A DNA stretch of 64,000 bases from Cellulosimicrobium funkei (lineage in GTDB: Bacteria > Actinomycetota > Actinomycetes > Actinomycetales > Cellulomonadaceae): assembly GCF_001019615.1 (NCBI RefSeq), contig NZ_JNBQ01000001.1:1-64000 (forward strand), written 5' to 3'. The position numbers and the translations under genes are program-made. Below are positions 35,841 through 45,076 of the stretch, in pieces. The notes beneath the pieces were generated by a model. That model saw only the letters and a program-made list of their open reading frames with translations, ran no database searches and had not been told where the DNA came from. The first letter of the stretch is position 1, and the number at the start of each line of letters is the position of its first letter.

Positions 35841-36731
35841 TCAGGCGGTGGCGCGCGCCTGCGGTTCGACGACCACGTCGACCACGACCGCGCGGTGGTC
35901 GGACAGGCCCGTGTCGACGGCGGTCGCGGGGCCGAGGGCCCGGACCGTCGCCTGCCCGGGGACGGAGTCGGCGAGCACGTGGTCGATCTGCCGGGCGGGC
36001 CGGTCGACGGGGTGGGTCAGCACGTCGGCGAGCGACGTGAACCCGGTGATCTCCGCGGGCTCGGGCGCCCGCAGGTTGAGGTCGCCCAGCAGCACGAGCG
36101 GGCGGGGGAGCGGCGCGCAGGCCCCCGCGAAGGACCGGAGCTGGTCGGCCGTGAACTCGGGTCGGGACGTGGTGTGTGCCGTCACCACGGTCAGCGGCCC
36201 CCACGGCGTCACGACGGCGGCGGCGAGCGCCGCGCGGGGCTCGTCCGGGACGACGCGGAAGGGGACGAGGCGCGCGGCACCGGTGGTCGTGCCGGGCGTG
36301 CGGCGGCGGATCCGCGAGCGCCACGGCATCCGGTCGAGCTCGAGCCGCGACCACCGCGCGACCGGGAACCGGCTGACCAGCCCGATCCCGTAGGACGCGA
36401 CGCCGGGCACGCGCCGCACCCCCGCGCCCGGTCGTGCCGCGCGGACCCACGCGCCGGAGACGCCCCGCAGGGTCGGGGAGAAGTGCCGGTGGTCGGCGCG
36501 GAGCGCGTCCGCCGCGACGGCGACGAGGTCGGCGCGCTGCGAGCGCGGCGAGTCGCGCTCGACCTCCTGCAGCGCGAGCACGTCAGCGTCGAGGTACGCG
36601 ACCGCGCGCGCGAACCGTTCGACGTCGACCGTGCCGTCGAGCGCGGCGCCGTGCAGGGCGTTGAAGGTCGCGAGGCGCAGCGCGCCGTCGGGTCGCGGGG
36701 GCAGTCCGGGAGCGGCGGGGTCGGTCGGCAC
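35841..36731 (-). CDS. Endonuclease/exonuclease/phosphatase family protein
   Basis: Metal-dependent phosphoesterase of the EEP (DNase I-like) fold, 296 residues. The signature blocks LATFNALHG, DVLALQEVERDSPRS, TVVTAHTTS, VLLGDLNLR and the C-terminal DTGLSDHRAVVVDV are all present. No signal peptide is evident. The substrate may be a nucleic acid, a sugar phosphate or a lipid phosphate. GAGGAT lies 6 bases before the GTG. Confidence 0.92.
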   Translation of the reverse strand: MPTDPAAPGLPPRPDGALRLATFNALHGAALDGTVDVERFARAVAYLDADVLALQEVERDSPRSQRADLVAVAADALRADHRHFSPTLRGVSGAWVRAARPGAGVRRVPGVASYGIGLVSRFPVARWSRLELDRMPWRSRIRRRTPGTTTGAARLVPFRVVPDEPRAALAAAVVTPWGPLTVVTAHTTSRPEFTADQLRSFAGACAPLPRPLVLLGDLNLRAPEPAEITGFTSLADVLTHPVDRPARQIDHVLADSVPGQATVRALGPATAVDTGLSDHRAVVVDVVVEPQARATA

Positions 36732-36775
36732 CGCACGATCCTCGCGCGAGCCCGCGACGGTCGCGACCAGACGCG

Positions 36776-37972
36776 TCAGAGGGTGCGCCGCCAGGCGACG
36801 ATCCGCTCCACGGCCTCGGCGACCGTGGCCGGGGCCGCTGCGAAGGAGAGCCGCACCCAGTCACCGCCCCGGACGCCGTCGAAGTCGGTGCCCGGGGTGA
36901 GCGCGACGCCCGCCTCGGCGAGCAGCCGCTCGCACCACGTCACGGAGTCGAGCCCGTCCCCGGAGACGTCCGCGTAGACGTAGAACGCGCCGTCGGCCGG
37001 GGCGACGCGCGACCACCCGAGGTCGTCGAGCCGCGACAGCACGAGCTCGCGCGACGCCGCGTAGCGCGCGACGTTCTCCGCGGCGGCCGCGTACCCCTCG
37101 GGCGAGAACGCCGCGACGCCCGCGTGCTGCGCGAGCGCGGGCGGGGACAGCGCGACGTTGCCCGCGAGCGCGTCGACCGGCCCGACGAGCTCGTCCGGCA
37201 GCACGAGCCACCCCAGTCGCCAGCCCGTCATCGCCCAGTACTTGGAGAACGAGTTGACGACGACGGCGCCCTCGCCGACGTAACGCGCCGCGGTCGGCAG
37301 CGCTGCGGGAGTGGCGCCCGCCGCGTCGTCGTACGTGATGCCGTGGTAGATCTCGTCGCTCACGAGGCGGACGTCGTGGTCGGCGCACCACGTCGCGACG
37401 GCGTCGAGCTCGGCGGGCAGGATCATCGTCCCCGTCGGGTTCGCCGGGCTCGCGACGACCAGGCCGTCGAGGCCGCCGTCGTAGTACGCCTCCATGAGCT
37501 GCGACACCGTGGGCTGGTAGCGCGTCTCCGGCCCGCAGTCGAGCTCGACGACCTCGCAGCCCAGCGCGCGCAGGATGTTCTTGTACGCGGGGTAGCCGGG
37601 GCGGGCCAGCGCGACGCGGTCGCCGACGTCGAACGCCGCGAGGAAGGCGAGGAGGAACCCGCCGGAGGACCCGGTCGTCACCGCGACGCGCGCCGGGTCG
37701 ACCTCGACGCCGTACCAGCGGTCGTAGTGCTCCGCGATCGCCCGTCGCAGGGCCGGGACGCCGAGCGACTCCGTGTAGCCGAGGTCGCCGTGCTCCAGCA
37801 GCTCGATCGCCCGGCGGCGCACGACGTCCGACGCCCCCGTCGACGGCTCGCCCGCGCACAGGTTGAGGACGGACGCCCCCGCGTCGCGCAGGCGGTTCGC
37901 CTCCGCGAGCACCTCCATGACCGCGAACGGCGGCACGTGCGAGCGGCGCGAGACCTTCATCGACCCAGACAT
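36776..37972 (-). CDS. PLP-dependent aminotransferase, class I/II
   Basis: Fold-type I aminotransferase of 398 residues. Seen are LCAGEPSTGA at the N-terminus, TTGSSGGFLLAF, SPANPTGTMI, the cofactor-binding SDEIYHG and the PLP lysine in NSFSKYWAMTGWRLGW. This matches the aspartate/alanine-type family; the amino acid specificity is not visible. The ATG at 37972 has no obvious Shine-Dalgarno sequence, and an ATG at 37960 is possible. Confidence 0.92.
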   Translation of the reverse strand: MSGSMKVSRRSHVPPFAVMEVLAEANRLRDAGASVLNLCAGEPSTGASDVVRRRAIELLEHGDLGYTESLGVPALRRAIAEHYDRWYGVEVDPARVAVTTGSSGGFLLAFLAAFDVGDRVALARPGYPAYKNILRALGCEVVELDCGPETRYQPTVSQLMEAYYDGGLDGLVVASPANPTGTMILPAELDAVATWCADHDVRLVSDEIYHGITYDDAAGATPAALPTAARYVGEGAVVVNSFSKYWAMTGWRLGWLVLPDELVGPVDALAGNVALSPPALAQHAGVAAFSPEGYAAAAENVARYAASRELVLSRLDDLGWSRVAPADGAFYVYADVSGDGLDSVTWCERLLAEAGVALTPGTDFDGVRGGDWVRLSFAAAPATVAEAVERIVAWRRTL

Positions 37973-38193
37973 GAGGCCATCATGCCGGTTCCCCCGCCGC
38001 CGACCGCCGCCCAGCCTGGTGCTGGGGGCGCCCCACGGCGCCGAACCCGGGGTTGCGGCCGGGCTCGACGGCCGAGACGCCCACAGCCCCGGGTTCGACG
38101 CGGACCGGGTCATTCCTTCGAGGGATGGCACCCTGCCTCAGCGCGCGGGGTCGGTCGTCCGGGCGACGCGCGGTCGTCGGGCGGCGGGGTCGG

Positions 38194-38835
38194 ATGGACG
38201 GCATGACCGAGGACGTGTGGGACGACGGCTCCGACGACCGGGCGCGGGGCGATCGCTCTGGGGGCGGTCGTGGGCCCGACGGCCGCGACGAGGCGTTCCG
38301 GCCGGTCCGGGGGTGGGGCGTCTTGTGGCGCAGCGCGTTCGTGCTGTGGCACGGCGGGCACGAGTACGTCGTGGACGTGGACTTTCTCGACTGGGACGAG
38401 CGGATCCGGCTCTACCGCGACCGCCGCCTCGTCGACGAGCAGCGGTCCCGGGCGCGCTTCGACCTCCCGGGTGTGCGGATCGAGGCCCGGATGAGCCTCT
38501 ACGGGATGCGGTACGTGCGCGTCGTCGACGCCGTGGGAGACGTCCGGGACGTCCCGCCGATGCCCGGGACGGCCGAGGCGTGGCGCGACCGCATGGACCG
38601 CGAGCGCCCGACGGCGAGCCGCGCCGTCGGCATCGCCGCGTGGGTCGTGCTCGTGGTCGCGCTCGTGACGCAGGTGCCGCAGCTCCTCGACCTCGTCTCC
38701 GGGGTCACGGGCTGGACGCCACCGTTCGTACCCGACCTGCCCGCTCCCGTGAACACCGTGCTGTCCGTGGCGGGCGTGGTCGCCGCCGTCGACCGCGGGC
38801 TGCGCCGTCGCTACCACCCGCTCCTGGACGGCTGA
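38194..38835 (+). CDS. Hypothetical protein with C-terminal membrane anchor
   Basis: About 213 residues: an acidic N-terminus, a soluble region (WHGGHEYVVDVDFLDWDERI, then LPGVRIEARMSLYGMRYVRV) that reads as a beta-rich domain, and one or two hydrophobic segments at the end (about 150-170 and 185-200). I do not recognise the family. ATG 38194 and 38203 are both possible starts. Confidence 0.65.
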   Translation: MDGMTEDVWDDGSDDRARGDRSGGGRGPDGRDEAFRPVRGWGVLWRSAFVLWHGGHEYVVDVDFLDWDERIRLYRDRRLVDEQRSRARFDLPGVRIEARMSLYGMRYVRVVDAVGDVRDVPPMPGTAEAWRDRMDRERPTASRAVGIAAWVVLVVALVTQVPQLLDLVSGVTGWTPPFVPDLPAPVNTVLSVAGVVAAVDRGLRRRYHPLLDG

Positions 38836-38900
38836 CCACCCGCTCGTCCCGCGCCGCCGCGCGTGCTTAGGGTGGAGGAACGCCGACAGAGGAGGTTCTC

Positions 38901-39503
38901 GTGTTCCGACGACGGTCCCGCAGCGCCCCCGACGACGACCCGGTCCGGCGCGCCGCGCAGTACCGGGTCGACCGCGAGACCGCGCGCGAGGCGTCGGAGC
39001 GCGACGACCCGGGACACGCGGACGTGCCCGGTCCCGCCGGGGACGAGGCGCCCGCCGCCGAGTCCCCGGTGCCCGACGATGACGCTGCGCCCCGCGGCCC
39101 GCGGCGTGTACGACCCGAGGACCGCGCGTTGTACGTCGACACGGTGATCGATCAGGCCATCCGACGAGGGGAGTTCGACGACCTCCCGCTCGCGGGCAAG
39201 CCGATCCCCGGCCTCACCGGGACGCACGACCCCGACTGGTGGCTCAAGTCGGTCATCGAGCGCGAGCAGCTCACGGGTCTGGGCCCTCCGGCGATGCTGC
39301 TCAAGCAGGAGGACCGAGAGCTCGACGACCGGCTCGACCGCGAGCTCGACGAGACGACCGTCCGCGAGATCCTGGCGGACTTCAACGCGCGCGTCGTCGA
39401 CGCCCGCCGCCAGCTCCTGGGCGGGCCGCCCGTGGTCACGCCGACGCGCGACGTCGAGCACGAGGTCGCACGCTGGCGCGCACGGCGCGGCCGGACCGCC
39501 TAG
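38901..39503 (+). CDS. DUF1992 (DnaJ-homologue C28-like) protein
   Basis: A 200-residue protein. After a variable charged N-terminus the DUF1992 domain is clear: VIDQAIRRGEFDDLPLAGKP followed by DPDWWLKSVIEREQL and the ILADFNARVVDARRQ helix. This domain occurs in DNAJC28 and many bacterial proteins of unknown function. The GTG at 38901 has a strong GGAGG. It is convergent with the chitinase gene across a long hairpin. Confidence 0.88.
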   Translation: MFRRRSRSAPDDDPVRRAAQYRVDRETAREASERDDPGHADVPGPAGDEAPAAESPVPDDDAAPRGPRRVRPEDRALYVDTVIDQAIRRGEFDDLPLAGKPIPGLTGTHDPDWWLKSVIEREQLTGLGPPAMLLKQEDRELDDRLDRELDETTVREILADFNARVVDARRQLLGGPPVVTPTRDVEHEVARWRARRGRTA

Positions 39504-39543
39504 CCCGACGATCTCGCCCGCCCGCGGCCCGACTGCCCGCCGT

Positions 39544-39598
39544 CGAGCACGACATGGGGGCCGCTATCGGGCTGATAGCGGCCCCCATGTCGTGCTCG
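39544..39598. terminator. Bidirectional long hairpin terminator
   Basis: A perfect 25-bp stem (39544-39568 with 39574-39598, loop GGGCT) between the convergent DUF1992 and chitinase genes. Four more base pairs follow past a 2-base bulge. No T-run follows. Confidence 0.8.
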
Positions 39599-39621
39599 GC
39601 GGGAAGCGGGCGTCGGATCGG

Positions 39622-40935
39622 CTAGCGGCCCTGGAGCGCGCGGACGTTGTCCCCGAACGTCCAGCCCTTCGATCCGTCCCAGTTGATCGACCACGTCATG
39701 AGGCCCTTGAGGCGCGACGCGTACGGCTGGTACGCCTGGGTCACCAGCGACGGCGCCATGTAGCCGCCGCCCGCGCCCGCCTGGGCGGGGAGCCCCGGGA
39801 CCTGCTTGTCGTAGGGCACCTTCACCGTGACGCCCTGGATCGTCAGGCCGGCGTTCAGGCAGTCGGTCTGCGCCTGGAAGCCCTGGACGGTCCCGGCGCT
39901 GTACGAGTCGCCGCTGCATCCGTACATCGAGCCGTTGTAGTACTGCATGTTGAGCCACCAGAGGCGGCCGTTGTCGACGTACTTCTTGATGATCGGCAGG
40001 TACGAGCCCCAGATCGAGCCGTACACGACGCTGCCTCCCGTGACGTACGCGGTCTCGGGCGCCATCGTGAGGCCGAAGGTGCTCGGCATCTCCGCGAGGA
40101 CGCCGTCGATGATGCGGATCAGGTTCGACTGCGACGTCGACAGCGTGCTGATGCTCCCGCTGCCGGACAGCCCCGTCTCGATGTCGATGTCGATGCCGTC
40201 GAAGTGGCTGTCGCGCAGGATCGGCACGACCGTCTCCACGAAGCGGTCCGCGACGGCCGGGCTGGACAGGTCGATCCCGGCGGTCGCGCCGCCGATCGAC
40301 AGGAGCAGGCGCGTCCCGTCCGCCTTCGCCGCGCACATCTCGGCGGGTGTGGGCACGTCGACACCGACGTCCATGCCGTCCTCCCACAGCACGGTGCCGT
40401 CGGAGCGGATCACCGGGAACGCGAGCGTGACGACGTTGTAGCCGTGCGCGGAGATCCGGGCGTCGTCGATCGGGATGCGGCCGAGACCCGGGTGCACGCC
40501 GTTGGACGCGCCGTCCCAGCTCTCCCAGTACCCCTGGAGCACCTTCCCCGCCGGCTTGCCCTGCACCGCGCAGTCCGTCGGGTCCGTGGGGTCGGTCGGG
40601 TCCGTGGGATCCGTCGGGTCGGTGGGATCGGTGGGATCCGTCGGGTCCGTCGGGTCGCACGCCCCGCCGTCGGTCCACAGCGTCGGGGTCGAGGCAGGGT
40701 TCCAGCCCGTGCCGACGTAGGCCGTGTGCGTGACGCGCGCGGTGTACGTGCGCCCGCCGTACGTGACCTGGGCACCGGCGGCGTACGTCGAGCCCTCGGC
40801 CCACACGGTGGTCGAGCACTGGGCCGCGGCCGCGGGGGCGAGCGCACCCGGGACGACGGCGGCGCCGCCCACGAGGGCCGCCGCCAGGGCGACGGTGGCC
40901 GCTCCGGCGAGGAGCGGGGTCGGACGAGATCTCAC
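39622..40935 (-). CDS. Secreted GH18 chitinase with chitin-binding module
   Basis: Secreted chitinase of 437 residues. A signal peptide (about 1-38, ending AAAAA) is followed by a CBM5/12-type chitin-binding module (about 39-92, WNPASTPTLW), a linker of nine PTD repeats (encoded at 40573-40657) and a GH18 catalytic domain. The catalytic motif FDGIDIDIETG places the acid Glu253. MQYYN and the terminal MTWSINWD fit GH18 enzymes of the actinobacterial ChiC/ChiD type. The GTG at 40935 follows GAGG. No clear operator was seen in the 247-base upstream gap (40936-41182). Confidence 0.93.
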   Translation of the reverse strand: MRSRPTPLLAGAATVALAAALVGGAAVVPGALAPAAAAQCSTTVWAEGSTYAAGAQVTYGGRTYTARVTHTAYVGTGWNPASTPTLWTDGGACDPTDPTDPTDPTDPTDPTDPTDPTDPTDCAVQGKPAGKVLQGYWESWDGASNGVHPGLGRIPIDDARISAHGYNVVTLAFPVIRSDGTVLWEDGMDVGVDVPTPAEMCAAKADGTRLLLSIGGATAGIDLSSPAVADRFVETVVPILRDSHFDGIDIDIETGLSGSGSISTLSTSQSNLIRIIDGVLAEMPSTFGLTMAPETAYVTGGSVVYGSIWGSYLPIIKKYVDNGRLWWLNMQYYNGSMYGCSGDSYSAGTVQGFQAQTDCLNAGLTIQGVTVKVPYDKQVPGLPAQAGAGGGYMAPSLVTQAYQPYASRLKGLMTWSINWDGSKGWTFGDNVRALQGR

Positions 40936-41182
40936 GGGGCACCTCGGGTGGTCGCACGGCGGCCGAGGCGGGCGCCGTCGGCCGATGATGCCGCCAGTCT
41001 GCAAGCGCGCGACGGCGTCGCGCATGAGGGAGAACCACACGATCCGCACCGTTCACCGGGGCCCGGAACCCCGCGGGATACGGGTGGTCACGGACCTCGC
41101 GGCCGCGGCGGGCCGGCCCACGCGCGGCCGGGGCCGGGCGCGCGGCGAGCGGCCTGCGGCCCGCGCGCCTAGGGTCGGCGGC

Positions 41183-42343
41183 ATGGTCGACTGGCAGCCC
41201 GACGTCCTCGGGGACGACTACGAGCAGCTCACGCTGCCGCTCGCCCCCGACGACGAGGGCGACGTCGTCGCCACGCTCGTGCGCCGCCGTCGGGCCGGGG
41301 GAGACGACGCGGACGGGACCGGCCAGCACCTCGACGTCCTGTACGTCCACGGGTGGTCCGACTACTTCTTCCAGACCGAGCTCGCCGACTTCTGGGAGGC
41401 GCACGGCGCGCGCTTCCACGCGCTCGACCTGCGCAAGTACGGGCGCAGCCTGCGGCCCGGCCAGACACCGGGGTACGTCACGGACCTCGCGACGTACGAC
41501 GAGGACATCGCGGCCGCGCTGGCGGCGATCGGCCACCGCGGCGACGGGCGCTCGCCGCGCGAGCTCGTGCTCATGGGCCACTCGACGGGCGGCCTGACGC
41601 TCAGCCTCTGGCTCGCCCGGAACCCCGGCCGCGCGGCGGCGCTCGTCCTCAACAGCCCGTGGCTGGAGTTCCAGACGCGCGAGGTGGGGCGCCTCCTGCT
41701 CGAGCCCGTGATCGGGGCCCGGGCGCGCCTCACGCCGACGCGACCGCTGCCCAACGTCGATCTCGGCTTCTACACGCGCTCGGTGAGCAAGGACTTCGAC
41801 GGCGAGTGGACGTACGACCTCGCGTGGCGCCCCCAGCACGGGTTCCGCACCACGCCCGCATGGCTGTCCGCCGTGTTCCGCGGGCAGCAGACGGTCGCGC
41901 GCGGCCTGACCATCGGAGCGCCGGTGCTCGTGCTGCTCTCCGCGCGGAGCACGCTGCTGCCCCGCTGGACGCCCGAGATGATGCACACGGACACGGCGAT
42001 CGACGTGGACGGCGTCGCGCAGCGGTCCGTCCAGCTCGGCGACCTCGTCACCGTCGCGCGCCTCGACGGCGCCCTGCACGACGTCGTCCTCTCCGCCCGG
42101 CCCGTGCGCGCGCTCGCGTACGGACGCATCGCGCAGTGGGCCGCCGCGTACCTCCCGCGTCCCGCGCCCGTCGTGCCCGACGACGACGCCCCCGCTCCCG
42201 ACGCCGCACCGCCCGCGTCGCGCCGGCTGGGCCCGCTGCTCTCCCGCCTCGGCGCGGGCGCCCACCGCGCCGGGCGCGCCGTCGCGCGCACGGTCGGCTC
42301 CGCCGTCGGGACGCTGCGCGGCACGCGTGCCGGCCGCCGGTGA
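41183..42343 (+). CDS. Alpha/beta hydrolase (serine aminopeptidase S33/lysophospholipase-like)
   Basis: A 386-residue alpha/beta hydrolase. Oxyanion region YVHGWSDYFFQ, the DLRKYGRS segment, nucleophile elbow MGHSTGGLTLSLW, the acid in LLSARSTL and the His in DGALHDVVLS all fit the S33 monoglyceride lipase type. The C-terminal 60 residues are a basic/alanine-rich extension. TAGGGT lies 7 bases before the ATG. No signal peptide. Confidence 0.9.
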   Translation: MVDWQPDVLGDDYEQLTLPLAPDDEGDVVATLVRRRRAGGDDADGTGQHLDVLYVHGWSDYFFQTELADFWEAHGARFHALDLRKYGRSLRPGQTPGYVTDLATYDEDIAAALAAIGHRGDGRSPRELVLMGHSTGGLTLSLWLARNPGRAAALVLNSPWLEFQTREVGRLLLEPVIGARARLTPTRPLPNVDLGFYTRSVSKDFDGEWTYDLAWRPQHGFRTTPAWLSAVFRGQQTVARGLTIGAPVLVLLSARSTLLPRWTPEMMHTDTAIDVDGVAQRSVQLGDLVTVARLDGALHDVVLSARPVRALAYGRIAQWAAAYLPRPAPVVPDDDAPAPDAAPPASRRLGPLLSRLGAGAHRAGRAVARTVGSAVGTLRGTRAGRR

Positions 42344-42435
42344 ACGGAGTCCGCACGAGACCGGCCCACGACGTCGCGCCCCCCGCCCCGGGCGTCCCGC
42401 CGCACCGAGCGGGGTCGGGGGCCTACGGTGGGCAC

Positions 42436-42846
42436 GTGAGCCAGGCACTGGACGAGGGGCCGTTCTTCCACGGCACGAAGGCCGATCTCCGGACGGGCGA
42501 CCTGCTGACCGCGGGCTTCCGTTCGAACTACCGCCCCGAGGTCACCATGAACCACGTGTACTTCACCGCGCTCGTCGACGGCGCCGGCCTCGCCGCCGAG
42601 CTCGCAGCCGGCGACGCGGCACCTCGGGTCTACCAGGTCGAGCCGACGGGTCCGTTCGAGGACGACCCCAACGTCACCGACAAGAAGTTCCCGGGCAACC
42701 CGACGCGGTCGTTCCGCAGCAGCGCGCCGCTGCGGGTCGTCCGCGAGGTCACCGACTGGCCGCGGCTGAGCGAGGAGGCGCTGGCGTCCTGGCGCGCGCG
42801 GCTGACGGCTCTGCTGTCCGACGAGCGGGGCGAGATCATCAACTGA
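42436..42846 (+). CDS. arr: Rifampin ADP-ribosyltransferase (Arr)
   Basis: A 136-residue enzyme that transfers ADP-ribose from NAD to rifamycins, inactivating them. The family blocks FFHGTKADLRTGDLL, FRSNYRPEVTMNHVYFTA and QVEPTGPFEDDPNVTDKKFP, then GNPTRSFRS, are nearly complete. The GTG lies 6 bases after TACGGT, pointing to a leaderless message. Arr genes are common in environmental actinobacteria and need not mark recent transfer; its base use is like its neighbours. Confidence 0.95.
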   Translation: MSQALDEGPFFHGTKADLRTGDLLTAGFRSNYRPEVTMNHVYFTALVDGAGLAAELAAGDAAPRVYQVEPTGPFEDDPNVTDKKFPGNPTRSFRSSAPLRVVREVTDWPRLSEEALASWRARLTALLSDERGEIIN

Positions 42847-42996
42847 GGGCTGCCAGGCATCGGGCAGGGGTCCTCTACCCCCGCAGGGGGAGGGCGCCGG
42901 GTCCGGGTTCGCCCCGTCGGTGGATACCCCGGCGGCGGGGCGCCGCTACCGTCGGCGACGTCGTGCGTGGCGTCGCCAGCTGAAGGAGCGGTTCGA

Positions 42997-43632
42997 GTGT
43001 TTCGCGAGGTCCCTGTCCTCCCCGTCGTGGTCCCGCTGGGGGCGGTGGTCCTGGCGGTGCTGCTGTGGCGTCTGCGCCGGGCCGGGCGGCTCACCGTGCC
43101 GCGGGCCGCCGTCGCGCTCGCGCTCGCCGTCTACGCGGCCGGGGTCGTGGCCAACACGGTGTTCCCGATCTTCCTCGACAAGCCGGTGGGCAGCGCCCCG
43201 TGGAGCGCTCACCTGGCTCTCGTGCCCCTGGCGGACTACGAGGTCGCCGACGCGGTGATGAACATCCTCGTGTTCGTGCCGCTGGGGATGCTCCTGCCGC
43301 TCCTCCTGGCGCGGACGTCGTGGTGGCGCGCCGTGGCGGCGGCGGCGGCCTTCAGCCTGACGATCGAGGTCGTCCAGTACGTCACCGCGCACCTGCTCGG
43401 GGGCGGTCACATCGCCGACGTGGACGACCTGCTCTTCAACGTCGTGGGCGGCGTGCTCGGCTACGCGCTGTTCACCCTCCTGTGCCGCGTCCCCGCGCTC
43501 GACGCGTTCCTCGACCGTTTCCGCTGGACCCCGGGTGCTCCTGCTCAGGCGTCGAGCTGGGTGCGCACGAACTCCACGATGCCGTCCGCGGCGGCCTCCA
43601 CCTCGGCGAGGCAGTCCTCGAAGTCCTGCTGA
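42997..43632 (+). CDS. VanZ family membrane protein
   Basis: Membrane protein of 211 residues with four or five spans. ALVPLADYEVADAVMNILVF followed by VPLGMLLPLL and the later SLTIEVVQY and ADVDDLLFNVVGGVLGY are the VanZ signature; VanZ confers low-level teicoplanin resistance in enterococci, while most homologues are uncharacterised. The GTG at 42997 follows AAGGAG. The last 88 bases overlap the convergent phosphatase gene, and the final 30 residues are poorly protein-like, so the natural end may have been lost. Confidence 0.85.
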   Translation: MFREVPVLPVVVPLGAVVLAVLLWRLRRAGRLTVPRAAVALALAVYAAGVVANTVFPIFLDKPVGSAPWSAHLALVPLADYEVADAVMNILVFVPLGMLLPLLLARTSWWRAVAAAAAFSLTIEVVQYVTAHLLGGGHIADVDDLLFNVVGGVLGYALFTLLCRVPALDAFLDRFRWTPGAPAQASSWVRTNSTMPSAAASTSARQSSKSC

Positions 43633-44066
43633 CCGCCGTACCAGGGGTCGGCGATGTCGAGCACGTGCTCGGGCTCGCCCGGCGCGACGCGGGGCGCGGC
43701 CGGGTCGAACGAGCGGTACATCCGCACCGGGCCGGCGCCGTCGAGGCGGCGCAGGGCGCGCGCGTGCTGGGACGTCATCGCGAGCACGAGGTCGCGCGCG
43801 GCGAGGTCGCCCGCGCGCACCTGGCGGGCACGGTGCGTCCCGTCGACGACGTACCCGTGCTCGGCGAGGACGCTGCGCGCGCGGCGGTCGATCGGGTTCC
43901 CCCGCTCCTCGTCGCTGATCCCCGTCGAGTCGACGACCACGCGGTCGCCGAGACCGGCCGCCTCGAAGCGGTCGCGCAGGACCACCTCGGCCATGGGGGA
44001 CCGGCAGATGTTGCCGGTGCAGACGGTCATGACGCGGTAGGGCGCGGGGGCCTCGGCACTGGTCAT
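43545..44066 (-). CDS. Low-molecular-weight protein-tyrosine phosphatase
   Basis: A 173-residue phosphatase. The catalytic loop is VCTGNICRSPMAE (Cys-X5-Arg) and the general acid lies in DPWYGG. Bacterial homologues remove phosphate from tyrosine kinases that control polysaccharide export, or act as secreted factors; no such partner is seen here. The gene overlaps the convergent VanZ gene by 88 bases. Confidence 0.94.
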   Translation of the reverse strand: MTSAEAPAPYRVMTVCTGNICRSPMAEVVLRDRFEAAGLGDRVVVDSTGISDEERGNPIDRRARSVLAEHGYVVDGTHRARQVRAGDLAARDLVLAMTSQHARALRRLDGAGPVRMYRSFDPAAPRVAPGEPEHVLDIADPWYGGQQDFEDCLAEVEAAADGIVEFVRTQLDA

Positions 44067-44151
44067 GGGCCCATTCTGCGCGAGGCCCGCGCGGTCCTCA
44101 CGTGCGGTCGGTCGCCGGGCGACCCGCGACCGCCGCGTCTACCGTGAGGAC

Positions 44152-45060
44152 ATGATGATCGGGGCGCGGTCGGGGCGGATCGCCGTGACGGGCGCGAGCG
44201 GGATCCTGGGGTCGAAGCTCGCGTTCCGCCTCGCCGCCGAGGGCGCGAGGCAGCGGCTCGTCGTGCGCGACGCCGCGCGGGCGCCCCGCCTCGGCGACGA
44301 CCCGCTCCCGGAGTCGGACGTCGCCGTCGTCGGCGGGTACACCGACACGCGGGCGATGGTCGCGGCGTTCACGGACGTCGACACCGTGTTCCTCGTCTCC
44401 GCCCGGGAAGACCTCGACCGCGTCGCGCAGCACCGCGCGGCGGTCGACGCCGCCATCGCGGCCGGGGTCGGGCACGTCGTCTACGTGTCGTTCGTCGGCG
44501 CGGCGCCGGACGCCGTCTTCACGTTCGCCCGCGACCACTGGCGCACCGAGGAGTACATCCGCGCGACGGGCGTGCGCCACACGTTCCTGCGCGACAACCT
44601 CTACCACCGCGGGCTCGCGCTCATGGTCGGCGACGACGGCGTGATCCGCGGGCCCGCGGGCGACGGACGGGTCGCGTCCGTGTCGCACGACGACATCGCG
44701 GACGTCGCGACCGTCGTCCTGCTCGACGCCGACGCGCACCGCCACGACGGGGCCACCTACGACGTCACAGGGCCCGAGGCCCTCACGCTCGGCGAGGTCG
44801 CGGAAGCCCTGACCGCCGCGACGGGCCGCGACATCAGGTACCACGCCGAGGCGCTCGACGAGGCCTACGCGTCGCGCGAGCGCTACGGGGTGCCGCGGTT
44901 CGAGGTCGACGGCTGGGTGTCGTCGTACACGGCGATCGACGCGGGCGAGCTCGCGCACGTGAGCGACACCGTGCCCCGGCTCGTCGAGCGCCCCGCGCAG
45001 TCGTTCGCCGCGTGGCTCGACGACTACCCCGAGGAGTGGGCGCACCTCCGTCCCGCCTGA
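44152..45060 (+). CDS. NmrA-like NAD(P)-binding protein (atypical SDR)
   Basis: A 302-residue atypical short-chain dehydrogenase. The loop VTGASGILGSKLA binds NAD(P); the DVDTVFLVSAR, VVYVSFVGAAPDAVF and FLRDNLYHRGLA segments fit NmrA/HSCARG and quinone-reductase-2-like proteins. TACCGT lies 6 bases before the ATG (leaderless). A nested inverted repeat follows the stop. Confidence 0.88.
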   Translation: MMIGARSGRIAVTGASGILGSKLAFRLAAEGARQRLVVRDAARAPRLGDDPLPESDVAVVGGYTDTRAMVAAFTDVDTVFLVSAREDLDRVAQHRAAVDAAIAAGVGHVVYVSFVGAAPDAVFTFARDHWRTEEYIRATGVRHTFLRDNLYHRGLALMVGDDGVIRGPAGDGRVASVSHDDIADVATVVLLDADAHRHDGATYDVTGPEALTLGEVAEALTAATGRDIRYHAEALDEAYASRERYGVPRFEVDGWVSSYTAIDAGELAHVSDTVPRLVERPAQSFAAWLDDYPEEWAHLRPA

Positions 45061-45076
45061 ACCTGGCGCGCCACCG

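Noticed and set aside
40573-40657. Tandem 9-base repeats that could suggest a repeat array
   Set aside because: They encode the PTD linker of the chitinase in frame; there are no spacers, so not a CRISPR array.
42436-43632. arr and vanZ as an acquired resistance island
   Set aside because: Base composition, codon use and leaderless start signals match the neighbours and no mobile element or integron site is visible.
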